Assembly (NCBI GenBank): GCA_020161935.1
Contig: JAIUNI010000001.1
Coordinates: 1,178,001 to 1,242,000 of the forward strand
Reading direction: 5' to 3'
Source: Chloroflexota bacterium
Lineage (GTDB): Bacteria; Chloroflexota; Anaerolineae; Aggregatilineales; Phototrophicaceae
Length of the DNA: 64,000 nt
The notes under the pieces are model-generated. The model was given only the letters and a program-made list of their open reading frames with translations, was not told where the DNA came from and did not search any database. Numbering within the stretch: the first letter of the stretch is position 1; each line of letters starts with the position of its first letter. Both the position numbers and the translations under genes were made by a program. Positions 27,748 through 35,926 of the stretch are shown here, in pieces.

Positions 27748-28083
27748 GTGAAAGTCTCCGAAAAGATTAGTTGGAATCATAGTCCTGCTGTGCTGGGAAT
27801 GTCAATGATTGCTGGCCTCGGGGTTATCCTGATTGTGCTGGCGCTCGGCATCGGTGTCATTCAGGGTGAAGCCGCCGATAATGGTGGTATCAGCCTCGCC
27901 TTTGTCAGCGGCATCGGCCTGTTTATCATCGGCGCGGTCGGCTGGTTTGGCCTCACCCAACCGCAGCGCCACTTTGATGACATCAACCAGCCATTGGATG
28001 ACGGTCATGGGCATGGACACGCCGCACCCGATGAACATGCGATTGTTCCGGCTGGCGAAACCCATCCGACAGTTCATCACTAA
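27748..28083 (+). CDS. Small membrane protein with His-rich tail
   Basis: 111 residues from a GTG with AGGGAG nine bases upstream; an upstream TTG is less likely. Two hydrophobic helices (about residues 16-40 and 50-70: MSMIAGLGVILIVLALGIGVI and LAFVSGIGLFIIGAVGWFGL) are followed by an acidic, histidine-rich tail (DDGHGHGH, ending in HPTVHH) with nine histidines in the last 30 residues. The tail could bind a metal such as Zn, Ni or Cu. Function unknown. A TATAAT at 27677-27682 could be its -10 element. Confidence 0.7.
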   Translation: MKVSEKISWNHSPAVLGMSMIAGLGVILIVLALGIGVIQGEAADNGGISLAFVSGIGLFIIGAVGWFGLTQPQRHFDDINQPLDDGHGHGHAAPDEHAIVPAGETHPTVHH

Positions 28084-28086
28084 TCT

Positions 28087-28593
28087 GTGACCGGGGCAAT
28101 TCCTGAACGCCAACCCATTGGCGATGCATTTACAGGCAGTGTCATCCAAGTAGGTGACGCGCACCTCCTGTCGTCAAGCATCGAAACGGCTTCAAATACC
28201 GTCGCCGCCGGTGAGTTCATCATTCGCTACGGCATTCGCTTTCTCGGAAAACTCCACCTTTCGATTGTGCCGGGGTTGCTCGTTCTTGATTACGGCGAAA
28301 TCCTCACCGGCGAAGAAGCATGGGAATTTCTCCACAAGCAAAGTAACCGCTATCCCCGTTCGGAAGTCGTCGGCTACCGCAACGACGGCACTGACGATAT
28401 GGCGCTCATTCGCACGTTAGACTTGGCGGTTCCACCCGCAGTCTTAATATACGACAGTCCTACAGCGCTGCGTCCGATTGCCACACCAACCGCCCTAATA
28501 AGTGCGACAGTCGATAGCATTTCACCGCGCTTACTCACCTATTTACCCCATTATCCTACGCTTGCGGATTGGCAAGCAGAAATAACACCATGA
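28087..28593 (+). CDS. Conserved-looking hypothetical protein upstream of era
   Basis: 168 residues, no recognised family. It starts with GTG three bases after the previous stop, without a clear ribosome-binding site, so it probably relies on re-initiation. The sequence is mixed alpha/beta, lacks membrane segments, and contains IIRYGIRFLGKLHLSIVPGLLVLDYGEILTGEEAWEFL. The last codons overlap era in ATGA, so era translation is coupled to it. Its position between a membrane protein and era gives no functional clue. Confidence 0.65.
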   Translation: MTGAIPERQPIGDAFTGSVIQVGDAHLLSSSIETASNTVAAGEFIIRYGIRFLGKLHLSIVPGLLVLDYGEILTGEEAWEFLHKQSNRYPRSEVVGYRNDGTDDMALIRTLDLAVPPAVLIYDSPTALRPIATPTALISATVDSISPRLLTYLPHYPTLADWQAEITP

Positions 28594-29537
28594 ACGATCT
28601 TGATACTGTATTTGATGATGTCTTACCGCCTGACCACCGCTCCGGTGTGGTATCAGTTGTGGGTCGCCCCAACGTTGGCAAATCAACCCTCATTAACCGT
28701 ATATTGGGGCAAAAAATTGCTATCGTCAGCCCCAAACCGCAGACCACGCGCCGCCAGCAAATGGGCATTTACACGGACTCAAAATCACAGATCCTGTTCA
28801 TGGATACCCCCGGTTTGCATACGCCGCATCATAAACTCGGCGAGTACATGGTGGGCGTAGCGGAAGAAGCCCTCAAAGACGCTGACATCATCCTCTGGGT
28901 GCTGGATATTTCGGTCGAACCGACCAAAGAAGATCGCCAAATCGCTGAACTCGTGGAGCGTTCGCGGGGCGATACACCTGTCATTCTCGCGCTGAATAAG
29001 GTTGACCTTGTTGATCCCAAAACCCGTGAAGCCCACCTCGACGCTTACGGCGAATTAGTTGACAACGAAGCGGCCATCATGGTCAGTGCCGTGCAAGGTG
29101 ATGGTGTCCCTGATCTGGTCGATTATCTGCGCGAAGGTATGCCCGAAGGGCCGCGTTACTATCCGGTCGATCAAGTCAGTGAAGTCAACATGCGCTTCAT
29201 CGCCGCCGAAGTCATCCGCGAAAAAATCATCCTCAACACCGAAAAAGAAGTCCCCTACTCCGTCGCGGTAGAAGTTGAGGAATACAAAGAACGCTCCGAA
29301 ACCATGACCTATATCAGCGCCACCATTTACGTCGAGCGCGACTCTCAAAAAGGTATCCTCATCGGCAAAAATGGCGACATGATTAAGCGCATCGGCTCGG
29401 AAGCCCGTGCCGAACTCGCCGATATGCTCGGTACACAAGCCTATATCGAACTGCGCGTCAAAGTCCTCAAGAACTGGCGCATGGACGAAGACCTCATGCG
29501 GCGCTTGGGCTACCGCTTGCCGAAAAAAGGTGACTAA
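28590..29537 (+). CDS. era: GTPase Era
   Basis: Ribosome-associated GTPase that binds the 3' end of 16S rRNA during 30S assembly. 315 residues from the ATG at 28590. G1 is GRPNVGKSTLI near residue 25-35, G2 PQTTRRQQMG, G3 DTPGLH and G4 NKVDLV. The C-terminal KH domain contains ERDSQKGILIGKNGDMIKRIGSEAR and ends in WRMDEDLMRRLGY. The start shares ATGA with the preceding gene. A longer TTG-started frame is unlikely. No T-run terminator is visible after the stop; REP-like palindromes begin 25 bases on. Confidence 0.97.
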   Translation: MNDLDTVFDDVLPPDHRSGVVSVVGRPNVGKSTLINRILGQKIAIVSPKPQTTRRQQMGIYTDSKSQILFMDTPGLHTPHHKLGEYMVGVAEEALKDADIILWVLDISVEPTKEDRQIAELVERSRGDTPVILALNKVDLVDPKTREAHLDAYGELVDNEAAIMVSAVQGDGVPDLVDYLREGMPEGPRYYPVDQVSEVNMRFIAAEVIREKIILNTEKEVPYSVAVEVEEYKERSETMTYISATIYVERDSQKGILIGKNGDMIKRIGSEARAELADMLGTQAYIELRVKVLKNWRMDEDLMRRLGYRLPKKGD

Positions 29538-29561
29538 CCCTACGTCGCACACCCACCTAGA

Positions 29562-29579
29562 GACGCAGTGCGCTGCGTC
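29562..29579. repeat. REP-like palindrome 1
   Basis: GACGCAG-TGCG-CTGCGTC, a perfect 7-bp stem followed by CCCC, without a T-run. Looks like a short repetitive extragenic palindrome. Confidence 0.6.
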
Positions 29580-29611
29580 CCCGTCATAGACCTCAAAAAC
29601 GACTTTTCGTA

Positions 29612-29633
29612 GGGACGAGATACATCTCGTCCC
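29612..29633. repeat. REP-like palindrome 2
   Basis: GGGACGAGAT-AC-ATCTCGTCCC, ten perfect base pairs, preceded by GTA. This GTAGGGA...TCCC style matches dispersed short palindromes of many bacterial intergenic regions; genome copy number is unknown from here. Confidence 0.65.
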
Positions 29634-29691
29634 GCACCACCAACCTCACTAATTCTCTTTTTGTAGGGGACTATAAACCTCCCGTTTGACT

Positions 29692-29759
29692 CCCCTCGCC
29701 CTGAGGGAGAGGCTGATGGTGGAGTGAGCCTGCGAGCGTACCATCGTAGGGGTAAGGGT
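29692..29759. repeat. Nested palindromic repeat, copy A
   Basis: Starts CCCTCGCCCTGAGGGAGAGG and contains GATGGT...ACCATC as an inner dyad. The outer arms CCCTCGCCCT and GGGGTAAGGG are imperfectly complementary. It matches copy B at 29880-29948 over almost the whole length. Both copies are followed about 33 bases later by ACGATTGTTAT. Confidence 0.75.
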
Positions 29760-29879
29760 TTCAACTGCCCTAAAACTCTCCCGTTTTCCATCACGATTGT
29801 TATGGTAACACCACACTAAACGGTGGAAATTTATTTTGTGTCGATTTCATCGCAAAATGAACCATAAAAGTCTTTAAAG

Positions 29880-29948
29880 TCCCTCGCCCTGAGGGAGAGG
29901 GCTGATGGTGGAGTGAGCCTGTGAACGTACCATCGTAGGGTGAGGGCT
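29880..29948. repeat. Nested palindromic repeat, copy B
   Basis: Second copy with better arms: CCCTCGCCCT pairs with AGGGTGAGGG, and inside it GATGGT pairs with ACCATC. The pair could fold into a long cruciform or hairpin, as MITE- or REP-type elements do. The shared flank ACGATTGTTAT lies at 29981-29991 (29793-29803 for copy A). Confidence 0.75.
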
Positions 29949-29997
29949 TAAAATAATCATCCACCACTTAAGGTAGTCCTACGATTGTTATTTCCGG

Positions 29998-30026
29998 TTG
30001 ACAAAATTGAACTTTTGTTCTAAAAT
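29998..30026 (+). promoter_or_regulatory. Promoter-like element upstream of the hairpin array
   Basis: TTGACA, a 17-base spacer, then TAAAAT. No gene follows on plus, so it would drive a non-coding transcript, or it is a chance match in AT-rich DNA. Confidence 0.45.
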
Positions 30027-30145
30027 GGATCTAATATCACATTTCACAAACAACGGCAGTTCTAATTGCATGGGCGCACCGAAAATCTTCGGAGACTTCA
30101 GAGAAAAGGATTCCGAAATTGCAGAATTTGACGAATTTTCCGAAT

Positions 30146-30345
30146 CAAAAAGCGAGTGATGCACACTCGGCGGCTTTCTCCCTCACAACCGCTATGCAAC
30201 TGCAAAATTTGCACAGCGGCGAGTTGCTCCCGTAATGCCGCTGCACTTGTGTCATTTCAGCGCCACGCTCCCTTACTTCTGCCGCCACAAAATGTCAATT
30301 CAGCGGCACTGAGGGAGCCTCCCGCCAGCCATTTCAGCGGGAAAG
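30146..30345 (-). ncRNA. Candidate structured RNA: four tandem hairpins, 3' UTR of ribF
   Basis: Four similar hairpins lie in tandem: 30189-30219 (CCGCT/AGCGG), 30237-30264 (GCCGCTG/CAGCGCC, one mismatch), 30281-30307 (GCCGC/GCGGC) and 30321-30341 (CCCGC/GCGGG). Between them lie repeated CTCCC segments (GGGAG on the minus strand) at 30178, 30227, 30268 and 30319. On the minus strand the array follows the ribF stop and ends in a CGAGTG/CACTCG hairpin (30153-30169) followed by CTTTTT, a plausible terminator. It is therefore most easily read as the structured 3' UTR of the nusA-ribF operon. Transcription from the plus promoter at 29998 is the alternative. No Rfam family recognised. Confidence 0.45.
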
Positions 30346-30390
30346 TTGCGAAAAATGTTCAAATTGTGAATCAGGAATAACGGGTCGAAT

Positions 30391-31317
30391 TTAGGATAGC
30401 GTTTCCAAAAACGCCCGACCAACTTCCACATCGCGCCCAATCTGGTCGATCAAATCTTGTAAGTTGTCGAACTTGGCTTCCGGTCGCAGCCGCTTCTCAA
30501 ACGAGACTTCAAGCTGCTCCCCGTAAATATCGCGGTTAAAATCCAGCAGATACGGTTCAACCGTGATGTTCTTACCGTCAAAAGTCGGTCGAACACCCAC
30601 GTTCGTCATCGCCATAAAACGTTCATTTCCGAGCGTTGCCCACCCTGCGTAAATACCGTTCGCCGGTAACACCAGTTCATCCCAAACAGCCGTGTTCGCC
30701 GTCGGGTAGCCAATCTGTCGCCCGCGCTTCTCCCCGTGGACGACTTCACCAGTCACCGAATAAGCCCGACCCAGCCATTCCTTTGCCTGTTCCATCTCGC
30801 CAAACTGTACCGCTTGACGGATCGCGCTGCTGCTGATGATTCCACCTTGGGCTTCAATCAAATCCACGTCATGAACACTAAAGCCTTTTTGCGCCCCCTG
30901 CTCCCGCAAGAAAGGAACATTACCTTCGCGTTTGTAGCCCATCGCGAAATCCGAGCCAACCCACAGGGCGCTCATCTTGAGCTGCCCTAGAAGCTCGTCT
31001 ACGAAGTCCGCCGCCCTTACCTGCCGTACCGTATCGTTAAATGGATGGGTGACCACACAATCCACACCGAACCCGATTAAGAGGTCAGCTTTTTGTTCGG
31101 GGGTATTCAGGTAATAGCGTCCTGTTAAGCCGCGTATCACAACATCAGGATGTGGAAAAAAGGTGAGTACAACTGCTAAACGACCGCTTGAATGAGCTTC
31201 ATCCACTAGCCTCTTAATAAGATGTTGGTGGCCTCGATGTACCCCATCAAAAACCCCGATGGTAACGATGGATTGCTTGGGTAAGTTAGCATCTGCAAGA
31301 CTATAAACATGCGACAT
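30391..31317 (-). CDS. ribF: Bifunctional riboflavin kinase/FAD synthetase
   Basis: Makes FMN from riboflavin and FAD from FMN. 308 residues. The N-terminal nucleotidyltransferase domain has TIGVFDGVHRGHQHL at residues 19-33 (HxGH-like site) and GIISSSAIRQAVQFGEM (the ISSTxIR-type motif). The C-terminal kinase domain has GRQIGYPTANTA, ANGIYAGWA and NVGVRPTFDG. It is the last gene of the nusA operon, 57 bases beyond truB, and no terminator hairpin lies directly at its end; the first candidate is at 30153-30169. Confidence 0.96.
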   Translation of the reverse strand: MSHVYSLADANLPKQSIVTIGVFDGVHRGHQHLIKRLVDEAHSSGRLAVVLTFFPHPDVVIRGLTGRYYLNTPEQKADLLIGFGVDCVVTHPFNDTVRQVRAADFVDELLGQLKMSALWVGSDFAMGYKREGNVPFLREQGAQKGFSVHDVDLIEAQGGIISSSAIRQAVQFGEMEQAKEWLGRAYSVTGEVVHGEKRGRQIGYPTANTAVWDELVLPANGIYAGWATLGNERFMAMTNVGVRPTFDGKNITVEPYLLDFNRDIYGEQLEVSFEKRLRPEAKFDNLQDLIDQIGRDVEVGRAFLETLS

Positions 31318-31374
31318 AGCGGTTCCATTAATGGTGGATTGCTAAATAGAGAAGTTATTTTATCAGACTCTAGC

Positions 31375-32250
31375 CTATTGTTCCGAAAATACCTTATGAG
31401 GCCGCCACAAACCATCATCCGCCTGTAAAATCGCGACCAAACGACCATCAGGAGCGTACCCGAACACTGTCTCACTGCCGGCATCTGTCCACGGAATAGG
31501 TCGCCCATGTAGGATATGATGGGTTTCATCTACAGAGAGTTCTAAACGCTGCCAATGGGAGAGCGCTTCAGGGGGAGTAATCAGGTACTGCCGCCAGTTT
31601 TCGTTAACCAATAATTCGTTCAGCTCAAGTGCGTTCTCAAGCGTAAAACTACCGCTCGCCTGCCGCACAAGCCCGCTTAAATACGCCCCCACCCCCAGCG
31701 CCTCGCCCACATCGAAGGCGAGGCTGCGGATATACGTCCCCGAGCTGCACGTCACATCCAGCGTAAGCTCTGGAAATGACCAGTCAACAATACTCAGCGC
31801 GTCAATCCGTACTGGGCGCTTCTCACGTTCGATAGTCTCCCCTGCCCGTGCCATGTCATACAACTTACGCCCACCCACCTTGATGGCGCTGTACATGGGG
31901 GGCATTTGCTGAATATCGCCTACAAACCCTCGCAGTACTTGCTCAACATCTTCGCGCTGAACATGGGAAGCATCGCGTTCTTGTAACACGCTACCTTCCG
32001 CATCATAGGTATCCGTCGTCGCACCTAAATAGACCCGCGCACGGTAACGCTTCGTGGTGTGCATCACGTAGTCACTCAAGCGCGTTGCCCCGCCGATACA
32101 AATCACCAGCACACCGCTTGCGAGTGGGTCGAGCGTACCCGCATGACCAACCTTTTTGAGCTTAAGACCGCGCCGAATTTTACCGACGACATCGTGGCTG
32201 GTCATATGCAGGGGTTTGTTGATATTCAGAAAACCGGATGCCTCAGCCAC
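31375..32250 (-). CDS. truB: tRNA pseudouridine(55) synthase TruB
   Basis: Makes pseudouridine 55 in the T-loop of tRNAs. 291 residues. The catalytic Asp is D41 in VGHAGTLDPLASGVL. The N-terminal GFLNINKPLHMTSHDVV and LRGFVGDIQQMPPMYSAIKVGGRKLYD match TruB, and VTCSSGTYIRSLAFDVGEALG is the third conserved block. The C-terminal part resembles a short PUA-like domain. The first 8 bases overlap the end of the nrnA-like gene, so translation is probably coupled. Confidence 0.96.
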   Translation of the reverse strand: MAEASGFLNINKPLHMTSHDVVGKIRRGLKLKKVGHAGTLDPLASGVLVICIGGATRLSDYVMHTTKRYRARVYLGATTDTYDAEGSVLQERDASHVQREDVEQVLRGFVGDIQQMPPMYSAIKVGGRKLYDMARAGETIEREKRPVRIDALSIVDWSFPELTLDVTCSSGTYIRSLAFDVGEALGVGAYLSGLVRQASGSFTLENALELNELLVNENWRQYLITPPEALSHWQRLELSVDETHHILHGRPIPWTDAGSETVFGYAPDGRLVAILQADDGLWRPHKVFSEQ

Positions 32251-33223
32251 TCATCAACTTCCCTCGGTTAACAACCTCACGGAGCATCGGCATCACCTTC
32301 GCCCAAACCTCATCAAGGGTACCGGCTACCGTTGCACCCGCCGCTGGCTTATGCCCGCCCCCCCCAAGCGCAAACGCCACCTGCGCGACATCGTAACCGA
32401 CTTTGCTCCGCATACTGAGCTTAACCGTATTATCCTCTTGCACTTTAAAGATGATAGCGATCATCACCTCATCAGCCGTCACTAGCGTGCTGACTAGTCC
32501 CGCATCGGATATGTCAGACAGGCCAACCGCTTTAACGTCATCCGGTAGGATAACAGCCGACACAATGCCATCGTCATATTTGACAGACGGGAAAACGCGC
32601 TGCCATAACAAGAAATCGCTGATCGGTCGGCTCACCATCGTCCAGTTGATAATGTCAAATAGCGGCGCACCAGCCGCCATCAAATCATGTGCGACCATCA
32701 GCGTGCGCGGAATCACATGGCTTGTGCGGAATGCCAATGTGTCCGTAACCATACCCGTTAAAAGCGCCGTCGCACTGGCTTGTGAAACAGGATGCCCCAT
32801 GTAAACCAACCAATCATAAACAACTTCGCTCGCCGAAGCCGCCTCCGGCACAACCAGATGAAAGTTACCAAATTGGGTGTTCGTCGCATGGTGGTCGAGG
32901 TTGACCACCTGCGTACTGTGCGTGCGCCCAAACTTCCCGGCTTCGCCCGTACGCTCTTCGTCGCTGGCATCAACCGAAACCATCAGATCCCATTGTCCAG
33001 CCTTCAGTTCGCCCAATACCGTTTCTTGCCCCGGTATATAGTTTAGAAATAACGGGACACCACCATCGACCGCCGCGTCTACCTGCTTACCCATCTCACG
33101 CAAACCGTTCGCCAAGCCCAGCAGTGAACCAATCGCATCACCATCCGGGCTGATGTGCGTCACAATCAATATCGACTTCGCTTGGCGAACGGCCTCGCTG
33201 GCCTCACTCCAGTTCGCTGTCAT
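32243..33223 (-). CDS. nrnA: DHH-family bifunctional oligoribonuclease/pAp phosphatase (NrnA-like)
   Basis: Degrades nano-RNAs and/or dephosphorylates phosphoadenosine phosphate. 326 residues from the ATG at 33223 with GAGG just upstream; a longer frame carries an implausible basic, Cys- and Trp-rich leader. DHH motifs: ILIVTHISPDGDAIGS near residue 20, MVSVDASDEER and VVNLDHHATNTQFG. The DHHA1 glycine motif FALGGGGHKPAAGAT is near the C-terminus. It overlaps the end of rbfA by 20 bases and truB by 8, the usual rbfA-nrnA-truB arrangement. Confidence 0.92.
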   Translation of the reverse strand: MTANWSEASEAVRQAKSILIVTHISPDGDAIGSLLGLANGLREMGKQVDAAVDGGVPLFLNYIPGQETVLGELKAGQWDLMVSVDASDEERTGEAGKFGRTHSTQVVNLDHHATNTQFGNFHLVVPEAASASEVVYDWLVYMGHPVSQASATALLTGMVTDTLAFRTSHVIPRTLMVAHDLMAAGAPLFDIINWTMVSRPISDFLLWQRVFPSVKYDDGIVSAVILPDDVKAVGLSDISDAGLVSTLVTADEVMIAIIFKVQEDNTVKLSMRSKVGYDVAQVAFALGGGGHKPAAGATVAGTLDEVWAKVMPMLREVVNRGKLMSG

Positions 33224-33599
33224 CTTGATCCTCGGCTTTTGCGGGTTTAACGGGATCAGCCGGAATATCGAGTGACGAAATGATCTGGTGCATCCGTTCG
33301 CCGCGTGCCAATGTCTTATCCCAGTGGAACACCAAATCCGGTGAGTTTCGCAGCCGGATGCGCTTACCGACTTCACGGCGCAAAAATCCTTTAGCCCGTT
33401 GTAAACCAGCCATCACTTCTGGCTCACGGCTTTCATCACCCAGCGCGTTGATGTATATCGTCGCAAACATCAATTCAGGGTCAAGTTTGACCTCAGTAAC
33501 CGTGATGTGTTGTAACCGCGGGTCAGACACTTCCCGCAGCAGCAGTTCACTCAAGATACCCTGAATGCGTTCCGACATACGATCTTGTTTAATAGACAT
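33204..33599 (-). CDS. rbfA: Ribosome-binding factor A
   Basis: Binds 30S subunits late in assembly near helix 1 of 16S rRNA. 131 residues from the ATG at 33599 with AAGGA upstream. A KH-like fold is indicated by DRMSERIQGILSELLLREV, ITVTEVKLDPELMFATIYINALG, GFLRREVGKRIRLRNSPDLVF and WDKTLARGERMHQIISSL. The C-terminus is an acidic tail (KAEDQDDSELE). It lies between infB and nrnA as in most bacteria. Confidence 0.95.
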   Translation of the reverse strand: MSIKQDRMSERIQGILSELLLREVSDPRLQHITVTEVKLDPELMFATIYINALGDESREPEVMAGLQRAKGFLRREVGKRIRLRNSPDLVFHWDKTLARGERMHQIISSLDIPADPVKPAKAEDQDDSELE

Positions 33600-33712
33600 G
33601 CTCTTAGTCCTTTCTTCTGGCGTATACAGCAAACAAGGGGCATATGCCCCCTGTCAACGGGGTTGCTATTTTCGCTCTCACCCCAATCTATTTACGACTG
33701 TTGGCTGTAACG

Positions 33713-35512
33713 TCAGTTCACACGTTCGCTGACATAAAACTCCATCATGTCGCCCACGATGAAAGCATCGAAGTTATTCAAGCTGATGCCGCATTCGAAA
33801 CCCGAACGGACTTCACGCACGTCATCCTTCTCACGCTTCAGTGACGAAACGGACAGGTTCTCAGCAATCATTCTGCCGCCGCGCTTCACACGAACTTTCG
33901 CGTTACGGCGCAGTTCGCCTTCACGAACGTAGCTGCCAGCAATCGTACCAATGCGCGGGATCTTGAAGATCTGGCGCACTTCCGCCGTACCGATATTCTT
34001 ATCCTCAAACACCGGTTCGAGCATACCTTGCAGCGCCAGCTCGACATCTTCGAACAACTTATAGATGATGTTGTAATGGCGAATTTCAACACCCATCGAG
34101 TCAGCCGTACGATGTGCAGCATTATCCTCGCTCACCGAGAAGCCGATGATGATCGCGCCGGACGCGCTAGCGAGGTTAACATCGTTTTCGCTAATGTTAC
34201 CGACATCTGCCGAAAGGATGCGAATGGTGATGCCATCCTTGTTATCACCACTGATGTTATTCAAGCCGTCGACAATCGGCTGCAACGAACCCTGTACGTC
34301 CACTTTCAAGATGATCGCCAGTTCCTTAGCCTTACCCGACTCGAATTGTGCGAACACATCTTCCAGCGTAAACGAGCGTTCAGGCCGTGCCAGCCGCTGT
34401 GCGGTCACAGCCTTGCGTTCTTCAGCGATCAGACGTGCAGTTTTATCGTTCTTAACCGTTTCAAAAGTTTCACCGGGCTGCGGCGGTTCGCTCAAGCCTA
34501 ACACCCGCACCGGAACCGAGGGGCCAGCTTCTTCGAGCTTTTTGCCCTTTTCATCGAACATCGCCTTAACACGGCCATAGGTATGCCCTGCGATTACGAT
34601 GTCGCCGCGTTTCAAAGTCCCATTCAGGACGAGGAGCGTTGCCATCGTACCTTGATGTGGACTCATCTCGGCCTCAATCGTAATGCCCGATGGCTCACCC
34701 TTTGGATTCGCCACGATTTCTTTATCTTCAGCCGTCAGCAGAATGGCTTCCAATAAATCGTCCAAGCCGGTACCCTGTTGAGCAGAAACCGGAACAACAA
34801 GCGTATCGCCGCCCCATTCGTCAGGGGTCAAACCAATGTCCGACAGTTCCTTCTTGACGTTCTCAACGTTCGCGTTACGCTTGTCAATCTTCGTTATCGC
34901 CACGACCACCGGAACATTCGCTGCTTGGGCATGGTTAAGCGCCTCACGGGTCGTTGGCATGACACCATCGTCTGCCGCCACCACGAGAATGGCGATGTCC
35001 GCACCTTGAGCACCACGCGCACGCATTGCGGTAAATGCTTCGTGACCGGGGGTATCAAGGAAGGTCAGCCAGTTGCCATTATGCAAAACGCGGTACGCAC
35101 CGATGTGCTGCGTAATACCACCCGCTTCACCCGCCGCAACCGACGATTTACGAATCGTATCCAGTAGCGTCGTCTTACCGTGGTCGACGTGACCCAGAAT
35201 GGTCACAATGGGAGGGCGACGTTGCAGGCTTTCCGGTCTTTCCTCAGCATATTTCCTACGCCATGTTTGTGCCTCAACAGCTTTTTGCTTTTCTTCCTCA
35301 ACCGCAACAGCCGAGGCTGAATGAGCCTCGAAGCCCAATTCTTCAACCACAATAGCAGCCGTGTCAAAATCGACCTGCTGATTGATGGAAGCCATAATGC
35401 CGTTCGCGATGAGACGCTTCATCACTTCGATTGGGCTTGCGCCAATCATGTCGGCTAATTCACGTACTGTAAGATAATCAGGGAGCAGAACAACTTGCTT
35501 TTCTTGTGCCAT
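33713..35512 (-). CDS. infB: Translation initiation factor IF-2
   Basis: GTPase that places fMet-tRNA on the 30S subunit. 599 residues from the ATG at 35512, making it a short form that lacks the long charged N-terminal extension of many IF-2s. IF2_N-like segment [26 protein letters not shown] is at about residues 8-45. G1 is [13 protein letters not shown] near residue 108, G2 [12 protein letters not shown]3 DTPGHEAF, G4 TKIDK. Domains II-IV follow, with [30 protein letters not shown]. The ribosome-binding site is GAGGAG, rather far (10 bases). It follows ylxR in the operon. Confidence 0.97.
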   Translation of the reverse strand: MAQEKQVVLLPDYLTVRELADMIGASPIEVMKRLIANGIMASINQQVDFDTAAIVVEELGFEAHSASAVAVEEEKQKAVEAQTWRRKYAEERPESLQRRPPIVTILGHVDHGKTTLLDTIRKSSVAAGEAGGITQHIGAYRVLHNGNWLTFLDTPGHEAFTAMRARGAQGADIAILVVAADDGVMPTTREALNHAQAANVPVVVAITKIDKRNANVENVKKELSDIGLTPDEWGGDTLVVPVSAQQGTGLDDLLEAILLTAEDKEIVANPKGEPSGITIEAEMSPHQGTMATLLVLNGTLKRGDIVIAGHTYGRVKAMFDEKGKKLEEAGPSVPVRVLGLSEPPQPGETFETVKNDKTARLIAEERKAVTAQRLARPERSFTLEDVFAQFESGKAKELAIILKVDVQGSLQPIVDGLNNISGDNKDGITIRILSADVGNISENDVNLASASGAIIIGFSVSEDNAAHRTADSMGVEIRHYNIIYKLFEDVELALQGMLEPVFEDKNIGTAEVRQIFKIPRIGTIAGSYVREGELRRNAKVRVKRGGRMIAENLSVSSLKREKDDVREVRSGFECGISLNNFDAFIVGDMMEFYVSERVN

Positions 35513-35639
35513 ATCGGTGGATCTCCTCATTTAAGGAGCGACAAGGCCAGAAAGCAGCAACTAGAGGCTTAACATTGACCTGTCGCAGTTAATTGATAGG
35601 TGGCGATGTTTGACATCGTCGCATCATGTTTAGTGCCCA

Positions 35640-35921
35640 TCATGCTCTGGGCTTTGCTTGTTGAAGACGTTCACGATCTTCATGGGTTATTTGTGTCCGT
35701 AGGGCCTGAGCCAATACATCAGTTTGCACCACCCTCTCCCAACAACTGGTGCGATCACAGACATATGCACCACGTCCGTTCATTTTACCTGTTTCATCGA
35801 CCTGAATACCATCCTCAGTACGGACAATACGGACGAGTGTTCGTTTGCCGGCTTTTTCCCGGCAAACCACACACGTCCGCACCGGAATACGTTTCGGAGG
35901 ATGTTGCTGTAAAGCAGTCAT
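35640..35921 (-). CDS. ylxR: YlxR/RnpM-family RNA-binding protein (DUF448)
   Basis: 93 residues with the DUF448 hallmarks: IPVRTCVVCREKAGKRTLVRIV, GRGAYVCDRTSCW and the basic surface near the N-terminus. In Bacillus a homologue binds RNase P RNA and modulates its activity; whether that applies here is unknown. Two C-x(2)-C/C-x(4)-C type pairs are visible. It starts 5 bases after the nusA stop and precedes infB, the standard position of this family. Confidence 0.93.
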   Translation of the reverse strand: MTALQQHPPKRIPVRTCVVCREKAGKRTLVRIVRTEDGIQVDETGKMNGRGAYVCDRTSCWERVVQTDVLAQALRTQITHEDRERLQQAKPRA

Positions 35922-35926
35922 CAGAC

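Larger units (their letters stand above)
29538..30390. other. Gene-free convergent gap filled with repeats and hairpins
   Basis: About 850 bases between convergent era and ribF with no credible gene. The left half (29562-29991) holds two strong small palindromes and two copies of a nested palindrome of about 68 bp. The right half (29998-30345) holds a good promoter-like element and a tandem hairpin array. Several short frames exist but none has a ribosome-binding site or a plausible composition. Confidence 0.8.

Noticed and set aside
29540..29794. A minus-strand 84-residue frame in the repeat region after era
   Set aside because: Made up of REP-like palindromes and lacks a start signal.
30156..30380. 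A 74-residue plus-strand protein over the hairpin array
   Set aside because: No ribosome-binding site, Cys/Ser/Pro-biased composition from the repeat itself and better explained as structured RNA.
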